A stretch of DNA of 64,000 bases from Canna indica (lineage: Eukaryota; Streptophyta; Magnoliopsida; Zingiberales; Cannaceae), in assembly GCA_034359265.1 (NCBI GenBank), contig CP136893.1:46697501-46761500 (forward strand), given 5' to 3'. Shown piece after piece: positions 32,164 through 44,410 of this stretch. The translations under genes and the position numbers were made by a program. Within the stretch, counting starts at the first letter, position 1. The number at the start of each line of letters is the position of its first letter. A model generated the notes under the pieces. That model worked only from the letters and a program-made list of their open reading frames with translations, had not been told where the DNA came from and ran no database searches.

Positions 32164-33250
32164 TCATGAGCTAGAAGGTACAGCCAACACGGGTGCAGAG
32201 GTAACTTTTTCTTCTTGGTCTTGTTCTTCTTGTAAGGAGTGGAGGTAGAGGTCATCTCGAGTTGGGGGCAAATTTCTTATATGCCCCGCTTTTTGCAACT
32301 GTAGCATGTGTAGCCACCCTTGCCTCTCATCATGCCACCCTGAGCCGGAAGGTACAACCAACACGGGTGCAGAGGTCACTTTTTCTTCTTGGTCTTGTTC
32401 TTCTTGTAAGAAGTGGAGGTAGAGGTCATCTCGAGTTGGGGGCAAATTTCTTATGTGCCCCGTCTTTTTGCAACTGTAGCATGTGTAGCTACCCTTGCCT
32501 CTCATCATGCCACCCCTCATGAATCTCATGAACCTTCTTGACATCATCGTCATTTCCTCTTGATCATCAAGTTCTTCTTCAGATGATGAGGGTTCTTCAA
32601 CTCGGTGTGATGATTTTAAAGCAATGCTCTTGCTTTTGGAGGCATCTTCCTCCTTGTGTGCTCTCATGTGAATCTCATGAGTCATTAGAGATCCAATGAG
32701 TTCGGTAATTTTCATGGTTGCCAAATCCTTGACTTCCATAATTTCAATCACCTTTGGCTCCAAAGCATTGGGAAGAGATCGGAGGAGCTTCCTTACCTTC
32801 TCATCTTCTTTCAATTCCTTACCAATATTACATAAACCATTAGTGATATTTTGGAATCTAGCATGCATTTCATCAATGGTTTCATGTATATGCATTCTAA
32901 ACATTTTATAATCATGCATGAGAAGATTTATCTTAGATTCCTTAACTTGTGAAGTGCCTTCATGTGTAGTCTCTAAAAAGTTCCAAATTTCAAAGGCCGA
33001 CTTACAAGTGTAGATCCTACTAAACTCATTTAAGGAAATACCAAAATGCAAAGCATTCATGGCCTTGGCATTAGCATTGAAGAGTTTCACTTCATCTAGG
33101 TTCCATTCATCCATGTTTTTAGTAGGTTGTTTGTACTCTACTTGTATTAACCTCCAAACATCCATTCCTTGAGATTGAAAGAAGATATTCATTCTAATCT
33201 TCCAATAGGCATAGTTATTGCCATCAAAGAGTGGAGGAGCATGAGTAGAG
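32164..33250 (-). pseudogene. Sirevirus gag with duplicated zinc-knuckle segment
   Basis: The 342-residue frame has the copia Gag core: MDVWRLIQVEYKQPTKNMDE, TSQVKESKINLLMHDYKMF, ITNGLCNIGKELKEDEKVRK and LLRSLPNALEPKVIEIMEVK, then acidic SSSEEELDDQEE and a CCHC-type start CYSCKKTGHIRN whose final Cys is lost. After it, about 145 bp are tandemly duplicated (GHIRNLPPTRDDLYLH twice, the second linked by a frame-altered knuckle). The beginning upstream of the Met (33193-33260) also reads as gag (LFDGNNYAYWKIRMN). The usual coiled coil and second knuckle are missing. Confidence 0.85.
32223..32520 (-). repeat. About 145 bp tandem duplication in gag
   Basis: GGAGGTAGAGGTCATCTCGA, GTTGGGGGCAAATTTCTTAT and ACACGGGTGCAGAGG each occur twice at a spacing of about 145 bp. 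Confidence 0.85.
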
Positions 33251-33324
33251 GACCCTTGAGCTAGGTGTTTTTCGGTATTTATTCTAAAGTGTAGGGTAGA
33301 GTGTTAATTCTAAATCTACAATCT

Positions 33325-33584
33325 CGCTCTAATACCAAATGTTGGTGATAAGCATGTAAGAGTGATTCAAAAGCAAGTAGACAAGCATCACAAACACAAT
33401 ATGTATAATGGTTTGGCCAACTCGCCTACTCCACTACCTCACCAAGGATTTCTAAACCAAAATGCTTTTATAGAAATAGTGTTTCCCTAAGAATACAATG
33501 AGGACTCAAATCTCAACGTTTGAGAAAGCCTCAACACCTATTCTTTTAGCAAAACACAATTCTATAACTACCTAAGGTGTTTCT
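33325..33584 (-). repeat. PBS and 5' LTR end of the old Sirevirus
   Basis: The plus strand GCTCTAATACCAA (33327-33339) is the inverse of a tRNA-Met-type PBS with one change. The LTR follows from 33340 and is cut at 33584 by the solo LTR. A short LTR piece (CTAGCACAC) reappears at 36912. Confidence 0.75.
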
Positions 33585-36500
33585 TGTAATACCCAAAAAT
33601 TTCTAATTTGAATTTTGTTTGATTCAACGAATTGATTTGGGGATGCGCCAGGGTGAGTCATGAGATCACCGTGATTAGAAGGTATGACCGAGTATTTAAT
33701 TAATTACAAGGCTCTAAATTTTGTGCTATTATAAATTAAACTTGGATGTTGGATTCATGTTGGGGTAGAACCGAGTTCGTGGGTTCAATCGGGGCCCGAT
33801 TCGGATGCGAGTTGAGTCGGGTAGAGGACTTAAGTGAGGAGGGCATTTTTATAAAAAAAAATATAAAACCCTCACCCCCAGCTGCCGTACGGCTCAAGAG
33901 GAGCCGCACGCGGATCGAGGTGGGCGAGAGGAGGGTGAAATCGAGTTTTTTCCATGTGGATTCTTGATGTTAGATGATGTTTCTTGGATTCTTGAATCGT
34001 GTTCTTTGTCGATGTCTTGATTCTTTGTTCGGCATCGAATTTCTTGTGGTTTTGGGGCTGGCCGATTGGTGAGGAAAGGGAAAAGGTCATGCTGAAATTT
34101 CCCCCAATCCTCGAGTGCTTATATCCTTGTAGATCTATCCTTAAGTATGCTTATTATCATAAGGGAAATTGATAGAGGTCTTGATCGAGTAATTGGTTTC
34201 CCCAAAACCCCCCTTGTGATGGTTTTCCCCAATTGGAGGGGTCAGCCGAGTGAGGGAAGAGGGGAGCTAGAATTAGAAAGGTATAATTTCTAGTTGATTG
34301 ACAATTAGATAAGAGGTATCTTAAAGTTGGAAAAAAAAACAAAGTTATGCTTGGGTAGGGAAGGGCCATGGCCGAATAACCTACTATTTGTTTTAGGTGC
34401 AAGGACCGGCCAAGCAAGAAAAATCTACATTTTTATTGTCGAGATCATAGTTTAGGGAACATAGATTTTGATGTTGTGCTAATTAAGATTTTTAGTATTT
34501 TGTGTAGATTGTTTACTTGCCTACAGATATGCTAGATGGTCTCCTACATACTTTTATGCTTGCTGAAATTTATTTCTATATGCTGTAATTAAATATTTAA
34601 TTGCTGGAATTATTGTCCATAGGCTGTCATAAATTAATATTGTTGTGATTAATTATTTAATGTTGTGTTTATCTATGTGCATGCTGAAATAGATTATTTG
34701 ATGCTATATTTATCATGAACGAGCCATAGATAAATACTAGGGGGGCGTTTGGTACATTACCACTTAAGATTACTAGGGATCTAGATTACCATCCAAATAG
34801 ATTACCACTTTTAAAATTACCAGTAATGTTACATTATCATGTTTGGTATGTACTCGTAATCTCGTCAGTAATTCACATTATCTTGTTTGGTATAAAAAAA
34901 AAGATTACTGGGAAATTTATATCTTTGACTAAAATACCCTCAAATAAAATTGGATAACTCTCATTATATAATTCTCAATTAATTAATTATTTAGTCACAT
35001 CTATACATTTTGAAAACACTACTCCTCACGTGTGAGACAATTAGATTAGGATCAAGCCAATAAAAATTAATATCAATTACAAATTAATTTAAATAAAAAT
35101 GCTACTTATTATAGTTTAATTGTTGCTTTTACATGACTGAACCATAAAATAATCATGCATAACAAAAAGTAGTAATCCATAAAATAATCATGCACAATTT
35201 AATTGTTCCAACGTCTACTCAAAATAAACAACCAAACTTAACTAGTCCAAGTATCATGACAGTAAGCATCCATAAGTCAGTAAAACCGTTTAAAAAAAAT
35301 CATAGAGACTGCAACCATCACTAGTAAATCGCTAGGTCTCGGCATAAAAACCAAGTGATGAATAGAAACGTGCGACAGTGAAGAATAGTAGCATTTCTAT
35401 TCTTCAGATGCAAGAAAGAAGAGGAGAAGAATAGAAAACAAGGAATAATACCTGGTGCGTCGCCAGCATGAAGGAGCAGAGGATACGAGGAGTTCACGAC
35501 GGTGAAAGAGCACATAAGAAGGTAGGTTTTTTTCTATGTTATTGGGGGGTGGGGGGTATTTTAATGAGGGTATTTTTGTCAAACATAAAAAAATTAACAT
35601 TACCACTTTACTGGTAATTCACATAGTCATCCCCTCCCTTGGTAATGTTGATTACCACTTGAGTGGTAATGTAGATTACCATGGGCATCAAGATTACCGG
35701 TAATCTGTTCCAACCAAACGCGGTAATATGATGGACCCAAGTAATTTTAACTTAGATTATCGGTCATCCAGATGGATTACCTTATACCAAACACCCCCTA
35801 GATGTCATGTTTAGCGAATACAAGTATAAATAAGCGTATGACACCATACTCGTGGACGATGGAAACATGATATAAGTTAGGCATCATACTTTTTCCATTG
35901 TAGTAGTTATGAAATTAGAAATACTAGATACACTAAAGATGGAAAAAGGAGAAACTTTATTCTCATGATGAGAATGGATATTTGTAGTACAGATTGCCAT
36001 ATTATAGGGCCCACGAGGATGAGAAAAATTAAGAAAAATAAATTGATGGAGCTCGGGTAGGGCTAGATATGGGCGCAAGCCCAGAACAATATTTTATTAC
36101 TATGGAACATATGAGTGCATTGTGTATTGTGCTTGTGATGGCTGGGCTGAGAAGCGTCTCTAGCCGGTACGACTATTGCCTGACTCAACAAGTGGATGAG
36201 AAGTCTTGAGATTGCACCAGTGAGCCACGCTAGTGTTAGACCTAAGTGGCGGGGGTCTTGATATTACGTCAGTGGGCCACGCTGACGTTAGACCCAAGTT
36301 GATTGGGTTGGATGAGATATTCCCAACTTGGTTGGATGAGATGTGGACTTGATTTAATTATTCCTTATGTGGATGGATGTGTTACATGGGCCAGTTAGGG
36401 CCGAGTGGACTTGTGATATGTAGTTGGCCGACTTGGGCCAAGTGGTGTTTTAAATCCCAAAGATTATAACTGGTTGAATTAATTCATATTGTTATAAATA

Positions 36501-36906
36501 TTTATGCCTGGGATTTAAGTGGAGGTTCGGTAGAACCACTCACTGAGTTCCCCATGGACTCACGGTTTATTTGATTTTGTTTTGCAGAGCCTGACCAGTG
36601 AGGTATTGGCTAGTTGGATATGACGCGGTTGGAGGGGCAAACGCCATCGCTGATCTCGTAGCAGGCTGAGTTAGAGAGTCGTAGTCGTGTTGAGCTTTTC
36701 TTTTCATGCATTGAGTCGTGTTGTTAGTGACATTTGGAGTTTGTAGTCCTTTGAACAAAGTATTTATCTTATTTCATTGGATTTATTTTCTTTACATGTT
36801 GGTCTTATTGTCATACATTATATATGTGGTTTGATTGCATGAGTTAGGCTTCAAGATATAGTCACATATCCTGGCCAGTCACGTGACCCTGAGTTGGGAT
36901 GTGACA
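33585..36906 (+). mobile_element. Tekay-like solo LTR
   Basis: Begins TGTAATACCCAAAAATTTC and ends GGGATGTGACA, with a perfect 5 bp duplication TTTCT (33580-33584 and 36907-36911). It has no internal domain or coding, and includes a nested 1.06 kb MITE. It inserted into the 5' LTR of the old Sirevirus. Confidence 0.85.
34741..35798. mobile_element. PIF/Harbinger-like MITE
   Basis: Termini GGGGGCGTTTGGTAC and the inverse of GGGGGTGTTTGGTAT, flanked by TAG on both sides (34738-34740 and 35799-35801). Many GATTACC/GGTAATC motifs lie near both ends. No transposase. Confidence 0.75.
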
Positions 36907-36920
36907 TTTCTCTAGCACAC

Positions 36921-38226
36921 TGTTGGTGAAATGGCTACACTAGAGGGGGGTGAATAGTGTGTTAACTAATCTTATCGCCTAATTCTGGTTTAAATCATTT
37001 CTTGATTAGTTAGGCTAAGCACGATATTAATAGCAAGCGGAAGCAATAAATAATAAAGCAATTAATATAAACAAAATATCAATGCTAACACAAAGATTTA
37101 TAGTGGTTTGGCCCCAATGCCTACTCCACTACCTAAGCACTGTGCTTAGAATTTCACACCCAAATCCACTAAATTATGAGTAGCTTACAATTGAGGACTT
37201 TACACCGAAAAGACCCTACACTCATCTCGAAGGTACTTCCACACTCGGAAGTATCCCGCCTTCCTACCGAGTGAGCTTTCCCACCTCAATTCCTAAGACC
37301 TACTCCTAACTTAGTTTACACAAGTGGCTTTACACCTTCTACACCAAGGTAACCACTTACACACAAGACCTCACACTAGGTCTTCTTACAAACTCAAGTA
37401 AATTAAAGTAAAAACATAAAAAAAAACAAATATATTACATGAAGGAGGTGAAGAGAACTTATCACAATGAAAGCACCTCTTCTTCTTGAGCCAAGCACCC
37501 TTGATGAGCCCTCCAATGAAGAACACTTGAAGATGAGGGATCAAGAGCTAGGTTTGAAGAATTTGATCAATGAGAAGCTTAGAGGATGCTAAAGATCACT
37601 CTTTGAGATTTTTAAGCATCATTAAGAGCTTGGGAGAGAGTTTGGGGTGGGTATTTGTAACCCCCCAAACAAAGGGCTCGTCAACGGGCGTACTTTTGCC
37701 CGTTACCGATGCCCGATCAGTTGCCGGTCAATCGTCGGTCGACCGTCCCAGCGACCGGAGCCAATCTACTACTTTTGGGCACACTTCGGTCGACCGAATT
37801 GGCCACTGCCAATTTTTTGCCATATTCGGTCGACCGAATTGCCTTCTGCCCAATTTCCTCTTTTGCCGGTCGACCGGTTGGTCGACTGAATCTGGGCAGG
37901 GCAATTTTCTTGTGAATTTTTCTTACGCGCTTCATTTTTGGGTTCCGGTCTTCCGCGTGCGTCAACTTGGAGAGCTTTTCATGTGTTCTTTAGACTCGTC
38001 CAAGACATCTTTGGTGCACACGTCGAACTTCTAGAGATTTTCGTGACGAACCCGAACGTGTCGATCAATGTCCTTCCAATTTTCCGATTTTTTCGATATT
38101 TCTGATCGAGGACATCGAGAGCTAATCGATATGGAACCTGAAAGAAATTCTCCATAAAATATTAGTTCTATGTTTGTTATCATCAAAACCGAGATTAAGA
38201 CCAAGGTAGAAAACCTTAGGCCAACA
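36921..38226 (-). repeat. LTR of the Sirevirus-like family (D type)
   Basis: On the minus strand it starts TGTTGGCCTAAGGTTTTCTA, preceded by the polypurine tract AAAAAGGAGGAGAT, and ends CATTTCACCAACA. It is related to the LTRs at 16.1, 50.0 and 52.0 kb. The region containing the promoter module is more decayed. Confidence 0.8.
37649..37890 (-). promoter_or_regulatory. LTR promoter module, decayed TATA
   Basis: CGGTCGACCGA occurs almost exactly at 37735, 37790, 37828 and 37866. An AACGG pair lies at 37680-37703. The TATA-equivalent reads TTACAAATACCC on the minus strand. Confidence 0.55.
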
Positions 38227-38410
38227 ATCTCCTCCTTTTTGATGATGACAAACATCCTTAAGAAAATATCTACTTAAGCATGGATATCAAATATGGGACT
38301 TCTCTCCCTATCAACACGCATATCTATAGAAATAAACTCCCCCTATCTATATGCAAGGTTTCCTATATTTTCTTCCATTTTTACCTAGATTTTTCTCCCC
38401 CTTTTGACAT
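38227..38410 (-). other. Polypurine-tract module series
   Basis: Plus-strand boxes CTCCTCCTTTTTGATGATGA (about 38229), AAACTCCCCCTATCTATATG (38334) and TCTCCCCCTTTTGACATCAC (38393). Confidence 0.75.
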
Positions 38411-39129
38411 CACTCAAAAAGGGCAAGAAAAGTCAATCAAAAGTCGAAGTTGAAACTCTAACAGATTTTTCAAAACCACGAAAGTCTCAACTCAAGGGAT
38501 GAAAGCTAAACATCGAATAAGAGACTAAGTCATACATGATATCGTGAAATGATAAATGAAATCCAAAACCAAGAATCATGTAGTAACTTAGTATCGATAT
38601 TTTCAAGTATCGATCAAATAGTCAAAAATCACTTTAGAAATGATTTTTCTCATCAAATGAGAAGAACAATACCATAAGTGAATTTAAAATATCATACTTC
38701 AAGCCTCATTTGAAAATCTAATGAAAATTTAAAGTAACGAAAAAATGAGCAATTTGAGAAGAGTGATACTTTGGTGGCATTTTCGTAAATAAGTGAATCT
38801 TTCATGACATTTCCATAAATCATTCAAACTTTCAAAATACAAAGACATAGTCATGTAAAACCTGCATATCAAGTTTGAAGTGAAAAGAATGTCATTTGAC
38901 CAAAATATGAACTTAGCACGATTTCATTCGAAATAGGCATGAAAACATGAAAATGACTAAGTATCAAATTTTGTTATCTACTAATGTTTTCTCTAACTTA
39001 GACACCTGAACATCTAACATGAGTGAATTTAATTATATTGATCAAGTTTGGGCTTAAAAGGAGGTTTCTAAGTCACTTTGCTGACTTAGATCAAATAGAT
39101 ACTTAAGTATACATAAATCAAATTCTTAA

Positions 39130-39900
39130 ATCTTTATCAAATCATATTCTTGATGAAATTTTTTGAAACTTTAACTGTAGAAACTAGATTTTTTAGGGAA
39201 TCTACAGGTTCAAGAATAAGTAAAACAATCATTTTTCTAGAAATTCCTAAAATTCTTGAAAGTCTAGTGGTATTTTCGTAAATTTTAAGTATTTTTTCAA
39301 AAGTTGTCAATTTTGCTTCAAACTTTCTAAACATCGCTGAATGATCATTTAAGATGCATGTGTCAAGTTTGAGCTAAAAATGAATTCTTTAAGTTCATTT
39401 TTAAACTTATCTCGATTTCAACCAAAAACTCATTTTTAAGATATCGCTCAGGTTATCAAAATCATTTTTAGAAAAGACTTCACTCAAAGAATAGTGACAA
39501 CGATATTAGAAATGAAATCAAAATAGTATGCACAAAGTTTCATTTGAAGTTTTTGACGAAAAATCAAAGTATCGGAAAGATTGATATTTCAAAAGGATGA
39601 TATTTGCATTTTTGAAATCCAACTTCAAAATTCCACTATAAATTATATTCATGATGAAACTTTATGAAATTTTTACTAAAGAAACTAGATTTTTCAGTGA
39701 AGGTGCAGTTTCAAGAATTAGTTTAAAAGGATTTTTCTACATTTTTTCTAGAAATAACTGAAAATGCTAAAATTTCGATGACATTTCTATAATTTTCGAT
39801 TATTTTTTAAAACGTGTTCAGTTTTCATTCAAACTTTTATGACACCACATAATGGTCATGTAAATAGTGTATGTCAAGTTTGAGATGAAAATTATGTCCT
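39130..39900 (-). repeat. Duplicated non-coding module
   Basis: A segment with TGATGAAA...TTTTTGAAACTTTAACTG, GAAACTAGATTTTT, TTTTTCTAGAAAT and TCAAACTTT occurs at about 39140-39340, again at about 39650-39840, and once more at 43330-43520 in the next element. It is diverged but in the same order each time. Confidence 0.55.
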
Positions 39901-41222
39901 TAAGTCAAGATATCAACCTAGCATAGTTTCATTCAAAACCAAGCTAGTTATCATGAAACTTGTTAAGTTTCAGTCTTATCATTTACTCATGATTTTTCAA
40001 ACTTAAACCTGTGGACACCTAACAAGAGTAAATCTAAACATGTTCCTCAAATATGGATTGAATATGAGATTTCTAAGTCAATTTGTTGACTTGGGTCAAC
40101 TTGGTTCAAAGGATGTTATCATGAAATGACATCTATGTCATTTTATCCATATCTATATGAATTTCTCATTCTAAGTGCTTGGAAACATGTCATACCTATT
40201 TCTAAATATGTTTGTGAAGTTTGGACTTAAAATGAAGTGTCCAAGTCGATTTGTTGACTTGGGTCAAACTTTTCAAGTTTAAGTCTCCTAAAGTGATCTA
40301 GTTATCACATTTGTTCATCTAGACATGAATTTTCAAGTTTAAATACCTAGACTCATGTGGTATGTGTATCTAAACATGTTTGCTATCCACTAACTCAAAA
40401 TGAGGTCTCTAATATGAATTTCAACCTAGAGCAAATTTCATTCAATCAAGATATCATGAAATTGCCAAAGTTATCAAAATTTTACCTACTCATGAAATTT
40501 CATATATTTATCATGCAAAACTAATCATGAGCATAGACACGTCATTATAGCACAAGTATTCAAGTAATATACTAAGATTATTGCAAAATCAACCTCTTCC
40601 CTCATTCTTGAAAATTTTCCCAAACTTTTCATTTTCTTTTCAATTTTCTTCATGATAGCATAGCCTTCCATTAATGTTCTCAACTTGCAAGTAGACTTCA
40701 TTAGTAGATTTAATGAAACTAAAACTACTAGCAAGCAACCCAAACCAAATAACAGAGAGGAATCAAGTATCATTTTCAAGGTCCACTTTTCTAAATTGTT
40801 TGAAATCCATTTCAAAATAAATTATCGTGAATTCGAAACGAATTAAGAGATCTCAAAATTAAAATATTTGAAAAATAAGATCTCCAACCCTTCATATTGG
40901 TTGAAAACCGAAAGGCCACAATGAGCCTACGATTTCGAACCGTAAGGTCGCATGAGCCCGTTATTGGCTACATAGGTCTACGAAGAGACCGAGAAATCAA
41001 AATAAAAAAATTATTTCATAAAACAAATAGAGAGCACGGAGATCAACTAGAATTAAGCATGGTATCATAATCTTCAACTAAGGTAAAACAATGAAAGTTA
41101 GAAGATGATACCAGAATAGTTTTGATGCCAACTTTACCTAAGGCATCAAGGTAGCTTGAAGTTGCAACCAAGGGAGGATTCATCATTCAAGTCCATGGTC
41201 AACTTCAACACATCGCTTTCCT

Positions 41223-41618
41223 TCAACCATGAGTGGTAGCTCCTCCTACAAGAGAATAAGAAACCTTCGGTACCCAAATGGCTTTGGGTCCTTGGGGGTG
41301 AGTTGGCCTAGGAATCCAAAGTGTCTTACCAATACTTGGATTTCTTTTAAATGCACAATCATGAATAACATGGCCATATATACAACAACAAAAACAATTT
41401 TCATGAAACTTTTTCTTTTGGACATGAGGTTTAAATGAAGAATGCTTGACATGAGAATGATGATGAACATTAACATTCTTTACATAAGCATTTTTATATA
41501 ATCCTAGGGATTGCAAGAAAATAATCATCCTAGTTTTCCAATAGGGATAATTATTTCTATCAAAAAGAGGTGGTGCATGAGTTGAAAACCCTTGACCTAG
41601 TGTGATACTATAATCCAT
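41223..41618 (-). pseudogene. Shortened gag joining N-terminus to a zinc knuckle
   Basis: The 131-residue frame opens DYSITLGQGFSTHAPPLFD then NNYPYWKTRMIIFLQSLGL (Gag N-terminus) and passes directly to FHENCFCCCIYGHVIHDC, a CX2CX4HX4C knuckle, then IPRPTHPQGPKAIWVPK. In the neighbouring element these parts are about 1.2 kb apart, so the gag core and first knuckle have been deleted in frame. The second knuckle resembles 44411-44704 and 61494-61727. Confidence 0.8.
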
Positions 41619-41671
41619 AAGTGTAGGTTAGATGGTTAAATCTATTCCTACAACCTTGCTTTGATACCAAT

Positions 41672-42925
41672 TGTTGAGTGAATACCCACACTAGAAGCGG
41701 GGGTTAAATAGTGTTGGGTTAATTTTAACTTCAATTCAATTTCTTTTAAATCATTTCAAACTTCAACCAAAACTAAGTGTGGCTAAATGATATTCGTTAG
41801 CAAATATGAAAAGCAATTATAAGCAATCAAACAATGCAATGCAAACATAAGAGATTATAGTGGTTCGGCCAACACCGCCTACTCCACTACCTTGGCTCCC
41901 CACCAAGGATTTTTAACCAACTCCTTTATAGATAATGTGTTTCCCTTTAAATACAACCGAGGACTCGCTTCTCAACCCTTTGAGAATGCCTCACACCTAT
42001 TCACCTAGACAAAACATAATTCTATAAAGGAAACCCTAAGGTGTTTAACCTAGCACACCTAGCAAGCTAACAATGGAAACCTAGTTTAATAACAAGAAAA
42101 ATAACAACAAAGGAGCTAAGAATTAAACCACACAAGTGAGCTCCCTTGCAAAGCATCCAAAGCCTCCAACTCGTCAAGATGTAGAGCTCGAAATGAAGCC
42201 GTAGATGAGGCGAAAAGAATGCTTCGAGTAGATGAACGATCGTCGAAGCTTGCGCGATGAAATCCACTTGGAAAGGCTCAAGAACACTCTAGGTGATCTT
42301 CAATGAATGGTTAAGAACCTCTTGGAAGGATGGTGAGAGGTATTCAAAGCCCCTCGCTTGGTAGCTCCACCCAACGGGTGTTTTTCTGCCCGTTGGGGAC
42401 GCCCGGTCGCTTGCCGATTGATCGTCGGTCGATCGACTAATTGACCACCCAAGCGACCGTGACAATCTGCCACTTTTGGGCACACTTCGGTCGACCGACT
42501 GTTCGACCAAATTGGCTACTACCAATTTTTCACCACATTTGGTCGACCGAATTGGCTATTGCCAATTTCTGGCTTCATTCGGTCGATCGACCGGTTGACC
42601 AAACCTGGGCTGAGACTGTTTCTTCGAGTTCTCTTCTTGCGTGCTTCGCTTCCGGGTTCCATTACCAAGCCTTGACATGGATAATATTACAATTAGGCTT
42701 GGGATATATACCTAGAGACATATTACATGAATTCTATTTCTAACTCTAGATTTTCTACTCAATCTATGACGGAGCCATTTTTGTCGATTCTTATTTTTCT
42801 CCGAACGAACTTTGTGTGCATATCGTAACCTCAACTTAAGATCAAACACTTGATAAACTCATTAGAATAAGTTTGTTATTATCAAAATCAAGATGATGAC
42901 CAAGGTTAAAAACCTTAGGCCAACA
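41672..42925 (-). repeat. LTR shared by two pol-less elements (B type)
   Basis: On the minus strand it starts TGTTGGCCTAAGGTTTTTAA and ends CACTCAACA. A PBS inverse adjoins on the left and a polypurine tract (AAAAAGTGGGAGAT) on the right, so it serves as the 5' LTR of the left unit and the 3' LTR of the right unit. It is nearly the same as 46137-47384. Confidence 0.85.
42335..42605 (-). promoter_or_regulatory. LTR promoter module, decayed TATA
   Basis: GTCGAC/GTCGAT cluster at 42425-42600 and an AACGGGT...GCCCGTTGGG pair at 42377-42399. The TATA-equivalent at 42336 is mutated (GTATTCAAAGCCCC). Confidence 0.55.
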
Positions 42926-43110
42926 ATCTCCCACTTTTTGATGATGACAAATTTCTCAATGAATGCATTAAGAAATATATCAACAAGTATAGCATTTCAT
43001 CAAGTGAATGTCTAATGCTCCCCCTATGAACATGCATATCTAGAATAAACTCCCCCTAACTATATGCATGTCTGTGTCTAAATTCTTCTCCCCCTTTTGA
43101 TATCAATCAA
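42926..43110 (-). other. Polypurine-tract module series
   Basis: Plus-strand boxes TCTCCCACTTTTTGATGATG (about 42927), GCTCCCCCTATGAACATGCA (43017), AACTCCCCCTAACTATATGC (43046) and TCTCCCCCTTTTGATATCAA (43087). Confidence 0.8.
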
Positions 43111-44410
43111 AAAGGGCCTAAGTTAAGCACTTCTAGACTTACCTTAAATTCCACAATTATAAGATTTAAGCATACATGTTATCAAGGATGCCTTGAAATA
43201 ATAAACACAAGTTTCAAGATATGTCAAGAGGGTTATACCTAATCAATTATGGGATATCCAAAATGCATTTACTCAATAAAGACTAAGTTTCCGATATTTG
43301 ATAAAGATGTATCTAAAATCATGTAAAATCGAATTCTCAATGAAACTTTTTGCAACTTTTTTACCGAAAACTAGATTTTTCAAGCAAAGTGCAGAAACAA
43401 AAATTTTCCAAAAATTAATTTTCTGCATTTTTTTGATAAATCGCTAAGATTTTAGATTTCACGTTTTATTGAAAAATACTCATTTTTCATAATCATTTCT
43501 AATTTTGATCAAACTTGTATATGACTAAGATATGATCATTCTAATCATGTATACAAAGTTTGAGTTACTAGACACAGTCCCAAAGATTACTCAAATGACT
43601 TGGCATAATTTTGATCAAGAGTTAACATGGTATATCAAGAAATTGTCTACAAGTCATTTTCTTAAATGCTCATGAATTTTCATATAGACACAATCAAGTA
43701 CTTGATCATGAGCAAAGGTGCAAGAGTTTCTACATGCTTTATGAGGTATCACTACATGGTGCAAAGGTGAAACTACTACCTCATAGAATTTTCAAGTATT
43801 TAGCATGCGTTCTCTAAAAACATTTGCATCATAATCAATGCTTAACTTGCAAGTAATTGAAACATAAAAGACACAATAGATATTTTCTTACTTAGCAAGT
43901 TCATAAACTAGATATCAAAGGAAAATCAAGTTTATTTCTCAAAAGTCAAGTTTTGCTAACTAGTGTAGATTCATTTTTCAAAATACAATCAAAATTAAAA
44001 TCAAAATGAATCAAGGAGATCTCAAGAAGTGAAAATCATTTTACAATCATGATCTCAAACCCTTCCTAAGGTTAAAAACCAATACGGCCACAATTAGCCA
44101 AGGTTTTAAAACCAAAGGTTGCATAGACCCACTATAGGTCACAAATGGCCTCCGAGGAGACCGAAAATAAAATGAAAAATTGAAATCCAAAAACTTGATG
44201 TAATAAGGATGTTAATCAAGGGTGAACACATGGACAATCAAGTATCAAGTGAGTACTAAACAAAGCATATACACTAATTATCAAACTCCAATAGTGATGC
44301 AAGCAAGAGTAGAGTTACGAGTTGATACTGATCACATTAGTCAAGAAGTTGCAACAATCTTAATTCCTCTTTCTTTACTTTCCAACCAACTTCAAGCCAT
44401 CAATGTGTCC

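Larger units (their letters stand above)
22557..36920 (-). mobile_element. Old Sirevirus (Ty1/copia), heavily interrupted
   Basis: Minus-strand blocks occur in copia order from right to left: 5' LTR end (33340-33584), gag (32164-33250), gag-pre-integrase (27432-27640), integrase (26080-26697), RT (23880-25008), RNase H (23200-23880) and 3' LTR (22557-22737). The blocks are separated by a truncated Tekay gypsy, two MITEs and a CACTA piece. Treating them as one element is inference from order and strand. The protease and coiled-coil parts are missing, presumably lost with the 5' half of the Tekay element. Confidence 0.6.
38227..41671 (-). mobile_element. Internal region of a pol-less Sirevirus relative
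   Basis: Starts with polypurine modules at the left (38227-38410), then about 2.8 kb of AT-rich non-coding sequence, then a shortened gag (41223-41618) and the PBS inverse (about 41660-41671). No protease, integrase or RT motif occurs in any frame. Confidence 0.75.
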
